DNA of 64,000 bases from positions 2,728,001 to 2,792,000 of the forward strand of contig NZ_RKQF01000001.1 in the NCBI RefSeq assembly GCF_003814875.1, written 5' to 3'. Each line of letters begins with the position of its first letter. Position 1 is the stretch's first letter. The position numbers and the translations under genes are program-made. Shown here piece by piece: positions 43,123 to 51,084 of this stretch. The DNA comes from Streptomyces sp. Ag109_O5-1. GTDB lineage: Bacteria; Actinomycetota; Actinomycetes; Streptomycetales; Streptomycetaceae. The notes beneath the pieces were generated by a model. That model ran no database searches. It saw only the letters and a program-made list of their open reading frames with translations, and was not told the origin of the DNA.

Positions 43123-44196
43123 ATGACCGCTTCCAACGACCAACCCCCCGCCCACGCCAGGCGTCGCCCCGTGGCGCTCGTCACCGGCACCGCGGCGGCC
43201 CTCGGGCTCGCCGCGGTGTCCCTGGCCGGACCGGCCCGGGCCGCGTCGACCCTCACCGTCGCCAAGGACGGCTCCGGGATGTACACCACCGTCCAGGCGG
43301 CGGTGAACGCGGCCTCCGCCGGTGACACGATCTCCATCGCCAAGGGCACGTACCAGGAGATCGTCAACGTCCCGACGACCAAGACCGGGCTGACCCTCAA
43401 GGGGGCCACCGGCAACTCCGAGGACGTCGTCAGCACCTATGACCGCGCGGCCGGTTACACCGACTCCAGCGGCAACAAGTACGGCACGCTGGGCAGTTCG
43501 GTGGCGACCTTCTCCGCGAACAACCTGACCGTCACCGGCCTGACGGTCCAGAACACCTTCAACAAGGACGCCCACCCGGACTTCACCGACACCCAGGCCG
43601 TCGCCGTGACCGCGCAGGGCGACCGGCAGACCTTCCGCAACGACCGGTTCATCAGCCGCCAGGACACCGTGCTGAACTGGGCGCCGTCCGCCACCGGCCA
43701 GTACCGCCAGTACTTCTCCTCGTCCTTCGTCACCGGGGACGTGGACTTCATCTTCGGGAACGCGACGGCCGTCTACGACCGGGTGAACATCCAGCTGCGC
43801 GACTCGGGCGCCGCGGCGGGCGGCCTCAACGGCTTCCTCGCCGCACCCGACACCAGCTCCGCGAAGACGTACGGCATCCTGGTCACCGGCAGCAGCATCA
43901 CGAGTTCCGCGGCGGCCAACACCTACTACCTGGGCCGCCCCTGGCATCCGACGTCGGACGCCGTCGGGCAACTGGTGATCCGCCAGACCTCCCTGCCGGC
44001 GGCCGTGAAGACCGCCGGACCATGGACCGACATGAGCGGCTACTCCTGGAAGAACGCCCGTTTCTTCGAGTACAAGAACACCGGGGCGGGGGCCGGCGTG
44101 AACTCCAACCGCCCGCAGCTCACCAACTCGCAGGCCGCGAGCTACACGGCCCAGAAGTACCTGGCGGGTACGGACGGCTGGAGTCCCGTCGGCTGA
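43123..44196 (+). CDS. Secreted pectin methylesterase (CE8)
   Basis: A 357-residue enzyme that removes methyl groups from homogalacturonan. The signal peptide is RRRPVALVTGTAAALGLAAV, then AGPARA. The parallel beta-helix has the CE8 motifs in order: GMYTTVQAAVNAA, FTDTQAVAVTAQGDR (with Gln), FISRQDTVLNW (catalytic Asp), GDVDFIFGNATAV (second Asp), and TYYLGRPWHP with the conserved Arg. The ATG lies 40 bases after the PL4 stop; GAGGG is close to it. A 35-base leader resembles that of the gene at 36829. It probably acts together with PL4 and the GH28 enzyme. Confidence 0.92.
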   Translation: MTASNDQPPAHARRRPVALVTGTAAALGLAAVSLAGPARAASTLTVAKDGSGMYTTVQAAVNAASAGDTISIAKGTYQEIVNVPTTKTGLTLKGATGNSEDVVSTYDRAAGYTDSSGNKYGTLGSSVATFSANNLTVTGLTVQNTFNKDAHPDFTDTQAVAVTAQGDRQTFRNDRFISRQDTVLNWAPSATGQYRQYFSSSFVTGDVDFIFGNATAVYDRVNIQLRDSGAAAGGLNGFLAAPDTSSAKTYGILVTGSSITSSAAANTYYLGRPWHPTSDAVGQLVIRQTSLPAAVKTAGPWTDMSGYSWKNARFFEYKNTGAGAGVNSNRPQLTNSQAASYTAQKYLAGTDGWSPVG

Positions 44197-44203
44197 TTCG
44201 GCC

Positions 44204-45613
44204 TCAGCTACCGCGCGTCCACTGCTGGTTCGTGCCGCTGTTGCACGTGTACGTGATGATGGCGGCCGAGTTGGCCGTGGACGCACCACTCACGTCCAGG
44301 CATTCACCTGTCGTCCGGGCCTTGATGTTGACGTAGGAGCCGGAGGGCACCACCGACCACTGCTGGGTGGTGGCGCCGGTGCAGTCCTCCTGGGTGACGT
44401 CGGTGGAGTTCTCCGCGAGGCAGAGCGAGCTGCCCCGGCCCATCAGCTCGTAGTAGCCGGTGCCGAGGTCCTTGAACCACCACTTCTGGTTGGTGCCGCT
44501 GTTGCAGGTGTACTGGCTGATCGCGATGCCTTCCCAGAGCGACTGGTTAGGGACGTCGGCGCACTTGCTGCTGTGCCGGGCGATCAGGGTGTTGTACGTG
44601 GCGCTGGTGCCGCTGATCGTGCCGGCGGCGGTGTCGATGGAGACCTCCGGGTACCAGGACATCGACATCGAGGTGTCGGTCGGGAAGGTCAACGGCTGCC
44701 AGACGTAACGGGAGTCGTTGACCGTGCCGCCGAAGGAGTTGCCCCAGCGGTCGCCCATGTAGAGGTACGAGGTGCCCGAAGTGCCGCTCACCGGGAGGAC
44801 GTAGGCGGTCTGGGAGTTGTACGCAGTGGAGTCGCCGACGGTCGACCAGGACGTCCAGGGGCCCGAGAGGGAGGTCGCGGTGGCGTACTCCTGCTGGTTG
44901 GCACTCCAGCCGGTCGCGCCCGAGGTCAGCATGAAGTAGACACCGTTGCGCTTGAAGAGCGCCGGGGCCTCGCGGTGGCCGCCCGCCCACGGGTTGGCGA
45001 CCAGGCTGTCGATGGCGGTGTAGTCGGAGGTGAGCTTGTAGATGTGCAGGTCGTAGTTCTCGTTGGCCGCCGAGACCATGTAGGCGGTGCCGTCCGTGTC
45101 GACGAAGGTCGTGATGTCCCGGGACATGTACTGGCCGAGCGGCTGGAAGCTGCCCTGGTAGGTGTAGTTCCCGTCGACGGTGTCGGAGACGGCGACGGCG
45201 GCCTTGGCCTCGCTGTAGTCGACGCCGTTCTCCTTGTGCATCCACATCACGAACTTGCCGGTGGAGGCGTTGTAGATGACCTTCGGGCGCTCGATGTAGG
45301 CGGTACCGAGCTCGGAGGCGGAGGACTGGGTGAGGACGTGGTTGCGGAACTCCCAGGTCTTCAGGTCGGTGGAGCGGTAGGCGTCCACGTACTTGAAGGT
45401 GTTGTCGGAGTTGCGGTCCTCGCCGAACCAGTAGTAGTAGCTGCCGACCTTGATGACCCCGCCGCCGTGGGCGTGCACGATGTCGCCCGCATTGTCGGTG
45501 AACTGGGTGCCGTTGGTGACGGTCTGGGAGGCGGCCGCGGCCGGTCCCGCGGTGGCCAGGGCGCCGATCACCGCCATACAGAGGGACAGCAGGATCGCGT
45601 ACGCACGTCTCAT
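44204..45613 (-). CDS. Secreted GH43 galactanase-like enzyme with CBM13
   Basis: A 469-residue exported enzyme. After the signal (LLSLCMAVIGALATAGPAAA) a five-bladed propeller follows with IVHAHGGGVIKVGSYYYWFGED, AYIERPKVIYNASTGKFVMWMH and AGGHREAPALFKRNGVYFMLTS; this arrangement resembles GH43 subfamily 24 exo-beta-1,3-galactanases, which attack arabinogalactan or galactan side chains. The C-terminal 140 residues are a ricin-type CBM13 with QxW repeats (NQKWWF, TQQWSV, NQQWTRG). AAGGAG ten bases before the ATG at 45611-45613 supports that start. A GGAAAGCGATTTCC palindrome lies upstream. It converges on the pectin methylesterase. Confidence 0.87.
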   Translation of the reverse strand: MRRAYAILLSLCMAVIGALATAGPAAAASQTVTNGTQFTDNAGDIVHAHGGGVIKVGSYYYWFGEDRNSDNTFKYVDAYRSTDLKTWEFRNHVLTQSSASELGTAYIERPKVIYNASTGKFVMWMHKENGVDYSEAKAAVAVSDTVDGNYTYQGSFQPLGQYMSRDITTFVDTDGTAYMVSAANENYDLHIYKLTSDYTAIDSLVANPWAGGHREAPALFKRNGVYFMLTSGATGWSANQQEYATATSLSGPWTSWSTVGDSTAYNSQTAYVLPVSGTSGTSYLYMGDRWGNSFGGTVNDSRYVWQPLTFPTDTSMSMSWYPEVSIDTAAGTISGTSATYNTLIARHSSKCADVPNQSLWEGIAISQYTCNSGTNQKWWFKDLGTGYYELMGRGSSLCLAENSTDVTQEDCTGATTQQWSVVPSGSYVNIKARTTGECLDVSGASTANSAAIITYTCNSGTNQQWTRGS

Positions 45614-45744
45614 CTCACACACGCTCCTTGGGGGGAAGGCATGCGGTTCGGGATTCCGAACGGCATGTGGTATGGCGAACGTTGTGATCGCCGAAAAGGT
45701 AAGGGTGTGTTACGCGCGGGTCAACGGGTCTGACGTGACAAGGG

Positions 45745-45758
45745 GGAAAGCGATTTCC
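45745..45758. promoter_or_regulatory. GAAAGCSCTTTC-type site 3
   Basis: GGAAAGCGATTTCC is a near-perfect palindrome 132 bases before the start of the GH43 galactanase gene. It resembles the two sites upstream of the PL4 lyase gene. Confidence 0.45.
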
Positions 45759-45781
45759 AGCCGATCACGGACGGGCCGGAT

Positions 45782-45993
45782 TTGTGTTATCGAGGCCTGT
45801 CCGCCGCCGGGTGGGTCTGGCCGCCGACGACCCGGACACGATCGTGGTCACCGAGGTCTGGGAGTCGAAGGAACACCACGACGCGTCCCTGCGGTCACCC
45901 GGGGCCAAGGAGGCGATCGCGGCCGCCATGCCGATGCTCACCGGCGAGTTCACCAGTCGCGAGACGACCGTCGTGGGCGGTCTGGGCGTCTGA
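45782..45993 (+). pseudogene. C-terminal remnant of an antibiotic biosynthesis monooxygenase-like protein
   Basis: The frame reads DDPDTIVVTEVWESKEHHDAS, then GAKEAIAAAMPMLTGEF and ETTVVGGLGV, the typical C-terminal half of ABM-domain proteins. The N-terminal half is missing; CYR just upstream lies in another frame, so a frameshift or deletion has occurred. It is probably not functional. Confidence 0.55.
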
Positions 45994-46015
45994 ACGGTCC
46001 GCGTCGGCACGCTCC

Positions 46016-46477
46016 TCAGTCCGCGGTGGCGTCGGCGCTGTTCGCCTGCACGGCGGCGACGAGTGTGTCCAGTTGCCCCCGGACCCGGGCGGCGGTGACA
46101 TGGTCGAAATAGTCACGGGAGCTGACGATCAGGCCGTCGCGCACCCGCAGCACGAAGATGCCGGGCAGCGCGAAGGGTTCCCCGGTCCCCTCGACCGTTC
46201 CCTGGTACTCGAACTCGGCGACGATGACCTCGGGGTCGGTCGTCTCGTGGATCGCGATGTTGGCCGCCCGGCGGTTGAGCAGGGGGCCGACGCCGGTCGG
46301 CCTGAAGTGTTCGCGCAGTTCGTCGCGGGTACGGAGGGCGGCAGCACGAAGTGGATCGAACGGGTGTACGACATGCGTCCGCTCCGCGTACAGATCGGGC
46401 AGTTCGCTCCACCGGCCCTCCGCGACACCGTTCACCAGCGCGAGGAAGACCTCCCGCGGACCGGGGACCTGAGGCAT
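46016..46477 (-). CDS. SnoaL-like/NTF2-fold protein
   Basis: A 153-residue protein of the SnoaL-like fold: REVFLALVNGVAEGRWSELPDLYAE, then VVHPFDPLRAAALRTRDELREHF, VIVAEFEYQGTVEGTGEPFALPG, FVLRVRDGLIVSSRDYFDHV. Such proteins are small cyclases, isomerases or binding proteins. GGGAGG lies before the ATG. The gene is divergent from a TetR gene with a 44-base palindrome between them, so it is likely controlled by it. The ligand is unknown. Confidence 0.83.
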   Translation of the reverse strand: MPQVPGPREVFLALVNGVAEGRWSELPDLYAERTHVVHPFDPLRAAALRTRDELREHFRPTGVGPLLNRRAANIAIHETTDPEVIVAEFEYQGTVEGTGEPFALPGIFVLRVRDGLIVSSRDYFDHVTAARVRGQLDTLVAAVQANSADATAD

Positions 46478-46524
46478 GACACCCTCCCGTCGTCGGCAGC
46501 GACACGTGCCGGCAGCGAATTACC

Positions 46525-46568
46525 ATCCGAAGTGCGGACTCCGATTATACGGAGTCGCGACTTCGGAT
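46525..46568. promoter_or_regulatory. 44-base near-perfect palindrome
   Basis: ATCCGAAGT-GCG-GACTCCG (left) mirrors CGGAGTC-GCG-ACTTCGGAT (right) around ATTATA. It lies between the divergent SnoaL-like and TetR genes, 23 bases before the TetR start. ATTATA in the centre could be part of a promoter. It is large enough for two repressor dimers. Confidence 0.65.
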
Positions 46569-46591
46569 AGTGGGATACGAGTGAAAGCACG

Positions 46592-47203
46592 ATGAGCACC
46601 CCAGGCAACCGAGAGACGAGCGGCGGACGGCCGCTGCGCGCTGACGCGCGCACCAACCGCGAGCGGATCCTGAACGTCGCCGAGGAGGTCTTCGGCAAGG
46701 GCGGCCGGTCGGCGTCCACCGAGGAGGTGGCCCGCCTGGCCGGCGTCGGCGTCGCCACGGTCTTCCGTCACTTCCCCACCAAGGCGGCGCTGCTGGAGGC
46801 CGTTCTCGTGCAGCGGTTCGACCGCCTGCGCGAGCAGGCCGAGGCGCTCTCTCGCGCCCCGGACCCGGGCGCGGCGTTCTTCGGTTTCTTCAGCCATCTC
46901 GTCGCCGACGCGGCAGGCAAGATCGCCATATCCGAGGCACTGCTCGATGCCGGCAGCGCGGACGGCGGCGCTGCCGTACAGGCGTCGGACGCACTGCGTG
47001 GGGCCGTCGGCGCCCTGCTCCGCAATGCCCAACGCGCCGGCGCGGTCCGGGACGACGTCGAACTCCCCGAGGTGTACGCCTTGCTCGTCGCCACCTCACG
47101 CGCCCGCCCGGAGAAGGAGGTACGGGACCGGATGCTGGCCATCGTCTTCGACGGCCTCACTGCAGGTGCCGGTGCGGGAACCTTCGGAACAGCCGGGCGG
47201 TGA
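46592..47203 (+). CDS. TetR/AcrR-family transcriptional regulator
   Basis: A 203-residue TetR protein: PLRADARTNRERILNVAEEVF and STEEVARLAGVGVATVFRHFPTK form the HTH; the C-terminus resembles the TetR_C_ group with LLEAVLVQRFDRLREQAEAL. The ATG at 46592 has only a weak GAAAG upstream. It is divergent from the SnoaL-like gene over a long palindrome, which is presumably its operator. Confidence 0.87.
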   Translation: MSTPGNRETSGGRPLRADARTNRERILNVAEEVFGKGGRSASTEEVARLAGVGVATVFRHFPTKAALLEAVLVQRFDRLREQAEALSRAPDPGAAFFGFFSHLVADAAGKIAISEALLDAGSADGGAAVQASDALRGAVGALLRNAQRAGAVRDDVELPEVYALLVATSRARPEKEVRDRMLAIVFDGLTAGAGAGTFGTAGR

Positions 47204-47421
47204 CCCGCGCTCCCTCCCGGCGACGCCCAGGGCGGGGAGGACGTTCTCGTGTTCGCCCGCCACGGGTGCGCGCAGGTCGACCGGCCCCGCCGCGAACCAG
47301 CCCTCCAGTCCGCCGTTCTCGTGGCGGATCGCCCAGCCCTGCAGCGCGCCTGCCCGCGTCCGCAGCGTGACGTTCACGGCGGTGAACACAGCGGGCGGTG
47401 GCGGGGCCGTGCGTGCCGCCG

Positions 47422-48789
47422 TTACGCGGTCGCTTCCTCCGGCTGCCTGCCTCGCAGCCACACGTACACCGGGATCCCCGCGAACAGGAACAGCACGCCT
47501 TGGTAGACGGCCGCGTAGCCGGCGCCCGCGATCAGCCAGAAGGAGAAGGCGAAGGAGAGGGCGGCCACGATCAGGTCGCGGACCAGGCCGGCCGGGCGGA
47601 CCCGGTCCCGGGTGCCCTGGGCGAGCCAGTAGAGCTGGGCGGCGGCCGAGAGCAGGTACGGGACGCAGCCGGTGAAGGTGGTGATGAGGACCAGGACACG
47701 GAACGTGGTGTCCGGGCCCGCCGTGTAGTTGAGGCCGATGAGGAGGGTGCCGAGGACGGCGACCGCCCAGACGCCGAAGCCGGGCACCCCGCCCTTGCCG
47801 ACCTTCGCGAACGGCTTCGGGAAGAGGCCGTCGCGGGCGGCGGCGTACGGCATCTGCGCGGCCATCAGGATCCAGCCGTTGAGGCAGCCGACGATCGAGG
47901 CGACGGCGACCAGCGCGATCGCCGTGCCGCCCCAGCCGCCGCCGGTGATCGCGTTCACCGCGTCGGCGAAGGGCGCGCCGGACTTCACCAGCTTGTCGTG
48001 CGGGACCAGGCCGAAGACGGCGACCGTGCCCAGGAGGTAGACCAGGGCGGAGGCCAGCGTGCCGAGGACGCTCGCGCGGCCGACGGTGCGCTCCGGGTTC
48101 TCGACCTCGCCCGCGCTGACCGCGGCCGACTCGACACCGAGGAAGCTGTACAGGAGCAGGGCCGCGGCGGCGGCCAGGGCGCCGGGGGCGCTGTCGCCGG
48201 ACGCGTTGAACGGGCCGAAGTTGTCGGTGTTCACGAAGAACAGGCCGACCGTGGCGACCAGGAGCAGCGGGACGAACTTCAGGACGGTCGAGACGATCTG
48301 GACCGCGCCCACCCAGCGGGTGCCGGCGAAGTTCGCGACGGCCGGCAGCCAGAGCGCGGCGAGGGCGACGACGCCTTCGAGGGCGTGGTTGCCGTGCAGG
48401 GGGACCAGGACGTCGACGTAGCCGACGACCGCGACCGCCAGTGCCGCGATGCTGACCCAGCACATCGTCCAGTACGACCATGCGGAGAGGAATCCGGCGA
48501 AGGGGCCGAAGGCGTCGCGCGGGTAGACGTACAGACCGCCGGTGACCGGGCTGCGCCGGGCCAGCTTGCCGAAGAGCAGGGCGAGCAGGACGGCGGCGAC
48601 GGACAGGACACCGAAGGCGAGCAGGCTGACCGTGCCGTACGGGGCCACGGCGGCGGGCAGCGCGAAGATGCCGCCGCCGATGATGTTGCCCATGACCAGG
48701 GCGGTCGCGGTGGCCAGGCCGAAGGTGCGGCGGGGAGCGGACGGGGCCTGGGTGGGTTCCTCGGCCTCGATGGGACTGGGGGCTGTCAT
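47422..48789 (-). CDS. APC-superfamily amino acid permease
   Basis: A 455-residue transporter with about twelve helices. It begins RTFGLATATALVMGNIIGGGIFALP, the conserved first helix with the unwound G-x-G motif that binds the amino-acid backbone, then RRSPVTGGLYVYPRDAFGP and LLYSFLGVESAAVSAGEVENPE. The pattern is close to AdiC/PotE-like antiporters and permeases. The ATG at 48787-48789 is preferred, as the longer frame to 49659 has no membrane pattern. It is divergent from mmuM and could import S-methylmethionine or another amino acid. Confidence 0.86.
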   Translation of the reverse strand: MTAPSPIEAEEPTQAPSAPRRTFGLATATALVMGNIIGGGIFALPAAVAPYGTVSLLAFGVLSVAAVLLALLFGKLARRSPVTGGLYVYPRDAFGPFAGFLSAWSYWTMCWVSIAALAVAVVGYVDVLVPLHGNHALEGVVALAALWLPAVANFAGTRWVGAVQIVSTVLKFVPLLLVATVGLFFVNTDNFGPFNASGDSAPGALAAAAALLLYSFLGVESAAVSAGEVENPERTVGRASVLGTLASALVYLLGTVAVFGLVPHDKLVKSGAPFADAVNAITGGGWGGTAIALVAVASIVGCLNGWILMAAQMPYAAARDGLFPKPFAKVGKGGVPGFGVWAVAVLGTLLIGLNYTAGPDTTFRVLVLITTFTGCVPYLLSAAAQLYWLAQGTRDRVRPAGLVRDLIVAALSFAFSFWLIAGAGYAAVYQGVLFLFAGIPVYVWLRGRQPEEATA

Positions 48790-48954
48790 GGCGGTTCCGG
48801 TTCCGGGGACGTGCGTATGTGCGGGCGGGTGGGCTGCTGCGTGTGTGCGGGCGGGGAGTCGGGTGATCGTATACCGGGTGTCCATATGTTGGTCGATCTG
48901 TTCATACGGTGGACACACTCGGTCGTTCGGGTCCGGGTCGACTAGCGTCGGGGC

Positions 48955-49872
48955 ATGACCAGCGACAACTCCCCCAGCCTCGCCGACGCCCTCGCCGCCG
49001 GGACGGTCGTGCTCGACGGCGGCATGTCCAACCAGCTGGCGTCCGCCGGACACGACCTGAGCGACGAACTGTGGTCGGCGCGGCTGCTGGCAGACCGGCC
49101 CGACGCGGTCAGCGACGCGCACCTCGCGTACTTCAGGGCGGGCGCGGACGTCGCGATCACCGCGAGCTACCAGGCCACGTTCGAGGGCTTCGCCAAGCGC
49201 GGGATCGCTGCGGCCGAGGCCGCGCGGTTGCTCGCGCTCAGCGTCGAGCTGGGGCGGGACGCGGTGCGGCGGGCGCGGGAGGAGGGGATCGTACGGCCGT
49301 TGTGGGTGGCCGCGTCGGTCGGGCCGTACGGGGCGATGCTCGCGGACGGCTCCGAGTACCGGGGGCGGTACGGGCTGAGCGTCGACGAGTTGGAGCGGTT
49401 CCATCGGCCGCGCCTTGAGGTGCTGGCCGGGGCCGGACCTGACGTGCTGGCGATGGAGACCGTGCCGGACGCGGACGAGGCGGCGGCGCTGCTGCGGGCG
49501 GTGCGGGGGCTGGGCGTGCCGGCCTGGCTGTCGTACAGCGTGGCGGAGGGGCGGACCCGGGCCGGGCAGCCCCTGGAGGAGGCGTTCGCCCTGGCCGCCG
49601 ACGTGGACGAGGTCGTCGCCGTGGGCGTGAACTGCTGTGCGCCGGAGGATGTGGACCATGCGGTGGAGGTCGCGGCGAGGGTGACCGGGAAGCCGGTGGT
49701 GGTCTATCCCAACAGCGGGGAGGTGTGGGACGCGGCGGCCCGGGCGTGGACGGGGCGGTCGACGTTCGGCGCGGAGCAGGTCGCGGGATGGCGGGATGCG
49801 GGGGCGCGGTTGATCGGGGGGTGCTGCCGGGTGGGGCCGGAGGCTGTCGCCGGGATTGCTCAGGTGGTTTGA
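48955..49872 (+). CDS. mmuM: Homocysteine S-methyltransferase
   Basis: A 305-residue zinc enzyme that methylates homocysteine to methionine, using S-methylmethionine or S-adenosylmethionine. The family features are VVLDGGMSNQLASAGHDL at the start, DVAITASYQATFEGFAKRG, then VGVNCCAPEDV and LIGGCCRVGPEAV, which give the three zinc-binding cysteines. No signal peptide. The divergent amino-acid permease may supply S-methylmethionine. A paired GTGTCCA/TGGACAC (48878-48884 and 48910-48916) lies in the intergenic region and could be regulatory. The ribosome site is weak (GGGG). Confidence 0.9.
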   Translation: MTSDNSPSLADALAAGTVVLDGGMSNQLASAGHDLSDELWSARLLADRPDAVSDAHLAYFRAGADVAITASYQATFEGFAKRGIAAAEAARLLALSVELGRDAVRRAREEGIVRPLWVAASVGPYGAMLADGSEYRGRYGLSVDELERFHRPRLEVLAGAGPDVLAMETVPDADEAAALLRAVRGLGVPAWLSYSVAEGRTRAGQPLEEAFALAADVDEVVAVGVNCCAPEDVDHAVEVAARVTGKPVVVYPNSGEVWDAAARAWTGRSTFGAEQVAGWRDAGARLIGGCCRVGPEAVAGIAQVV

Positions 49873-49903
49873 GGGGCGCCTCGTCGCCGTAGGTGGTTCT
49901 CAG

Positions 49904-49989
49904 CACGGCGGCTGCCGGTCGCCTCGGGCTGGTCGCGCCCACGCGGCGGAGCCGCACATCAGCACTGTCCCGCGCCCCTTTCGGGGCGC
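49904..49989 (-). repeat. Dispersed palindromic repeat, copy 1
   Basis: On the minus strand this starts with a hairpin GCGCCCC-GAAA-GGGGCGC (49972-49989), continues with ATGTGCGGCTCCGCCGCG and ends GGGCGCGACCAGCCC with flanking CAGCCGCCGTGCTG. The central 21 bases are identical to the copy inside the GH43 gene at 63127. It lies in the intergenic space between mmuM and the LacI gene. Similar elements are frequent between Streptomyces genes as far as I know; their role is unclear. Confidence 0.65.
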
Positions 49990-50002
49990 TAAGGTCCCGC
50001 TG

Positions 50003-50014
50003 GGAACCGGTTGC
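50003..50014. promoter_or_regulatory. LacI-type operator at the start of the LacI gene
   Basis: GGAACCGGTTGC, matching the palindrome GCAACCGGTTGC at 11 of 12 positions. It overlaps the first possible start codon (TTG at 50011) of the LacI gene, which suggests negative autoregulation. Confidence 0.55.
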
Positions 50015-50025
50015 CGGGGGTGGGG

Positions 50026-51084
50026 TTGACCAGAAAAAACGGGGAAGCCGGGCGGAGCACCATTCGTGATGTCGCCGCCCGGGCCGGGGTGTCCGCGTCC
50101 ACTGTTTCCCGGGTGCTCGCCGGGGACTACCCCGTCAGTGCCGCCACCCGCACTCGGGTCCTGCGTGCCGTCCGCGAGATGGACTACGTCGCCGACGCGC
50201 ACGCGAAGGCGGTCGCCGGGGTCGGTACGCCCACCCTCGCCTTCGTGCTGGAGGACATCACCGGGCCCTCCTTCGCGCACATGGCACACGGCGTGGAGCG
50301 GGAGGCGGCGCGGCTCGGGCATCTGAGTCTCGTCTGCAGCACCGACGGCGATGTGCGGCGCGAGCTGGAGTTCATCGAGATGATGCGCGCCCAGCGGGCC
50401 GCCGCCGTGATTCTCGTCGGCGGGGCGGCGGACACGCCCGAGTACCGGGAACGGACCCGCCGCATCGCCGACTCGCTCGCCTCCGCCGGGTCCCGGCTGG
50501 TGCTGTGCGGGCGGCCGCCGCTCGGACCCGGCGCGCCGGTCACGGTCATCGAGTACGACAACGAGGGCGGCGCACACGCCCTGGCCGCCCACGTGCTCGC
50601 GCAGGGGCATCGGCGGGTGCTGTTCCTCGGCGGGAAGCCGGACCACACGACGGCGATGGGCCGGGAGCGCGGCTATCTGGCAGCCCATCGCGCCCGGGGC
50701 CTCGAACCCGACCCCGCGCTGCTCCTGCACGGCGACTTCACCCGTGACTCCGGGCACCGTCTGATGCGCGAGGCCCTCGCCCGGAAGCTGGAGTTCACGG
50801 CGATCGTCGCCGCCACCGACATGGTCGCGGCCGGCGCACTCACCGCCCTGCACGAGGCGGGACTCGACGTGCCCGGCGAGGTGTCCCTCGCCGGGTACGA
50901 CGACATACCGTTCGCCCGTGATCTGCACCCGGCCCTGACCACCGTGCACGTGCCCTACGAGGAGCTCGGACGGCTCGCCGTCCGCACCGCCCTCGGGCAC
51001 GGCGCGGAGTCGGCCGACGAGCATCTGCTGCTCGGCACGCATGTGGTCGTACGGGACTCAGTGGCGGCGCACAGCGGCCATTGA
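50026..51084 (+). CDS. LacI-family regulator, probable pectin regulon repressor
   Basis: A 352-residue LacI/GalR protein: helix-turn-helix STIRDVAARAGVSASTVSRVLAG, hinge YVADAHAKAVAG, sugar domain EDITGPSFAHMAHGVEREA and GRPPLGPGAPVTVIEYDNEGG, ending with VHVPYEELGRLAVRTAL. Two TTG starts are possible, 50011 and 50026; the second has GGGGGTGG nearby. It overlaps the convergent carboxylesterase by 27 bases. The operator motif at its own start recurs between the two large pectin operons, so it, its paralogue at 26385, or both, probably control them. Confidence 0.88.
   Translation: MTRKNGEAGRSTIRDVAARAGVSASTVSRVLAGDYPVSAATRTRVLRAVREMDYVADAHAKAVAGVGTPTLAFVLEDITGPSFAHMAHGVEREAARLGHLSLVCSTDGDVRRELEFIEMMRAQRAAAVILVGGAADTPEYRERTRRIADSLASAGSRLVLCGRPPLGPGAPVTVIEYDNEGGAHALAAHVLAQGHRRVLFLGGKPDHTTAMGRERGYLAAHRARGLEPDPALLLHGDFTRDSGHRLMREALARKLEFTAIVAATDMVAAGALTALHEAGLDVPGEVSLAGYDDIPFARDLHPALTTVHVPYEELGRLAVRTALGHGAESADEHLLLGTHVVVRDSVAAHSGH

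Noticed and set aside
38126..43126. 1666-codon plus-strand open frame over the DUF2264, CE12 and PL4 genes
   Set aside because: It is the shadow of well-recognised genes in other frames; its composition (Arg/Gly/Val-rich) is typical of antisense frames in high-GC DNA.
47204..47421. Minus-strand frame with NVTLRTRAGALQGWAIRHENG between TetR and the permease
   Set aside because: It looks partly protein-like and may be a decayed gene end, but there is no start, ribosome site or recognised family.
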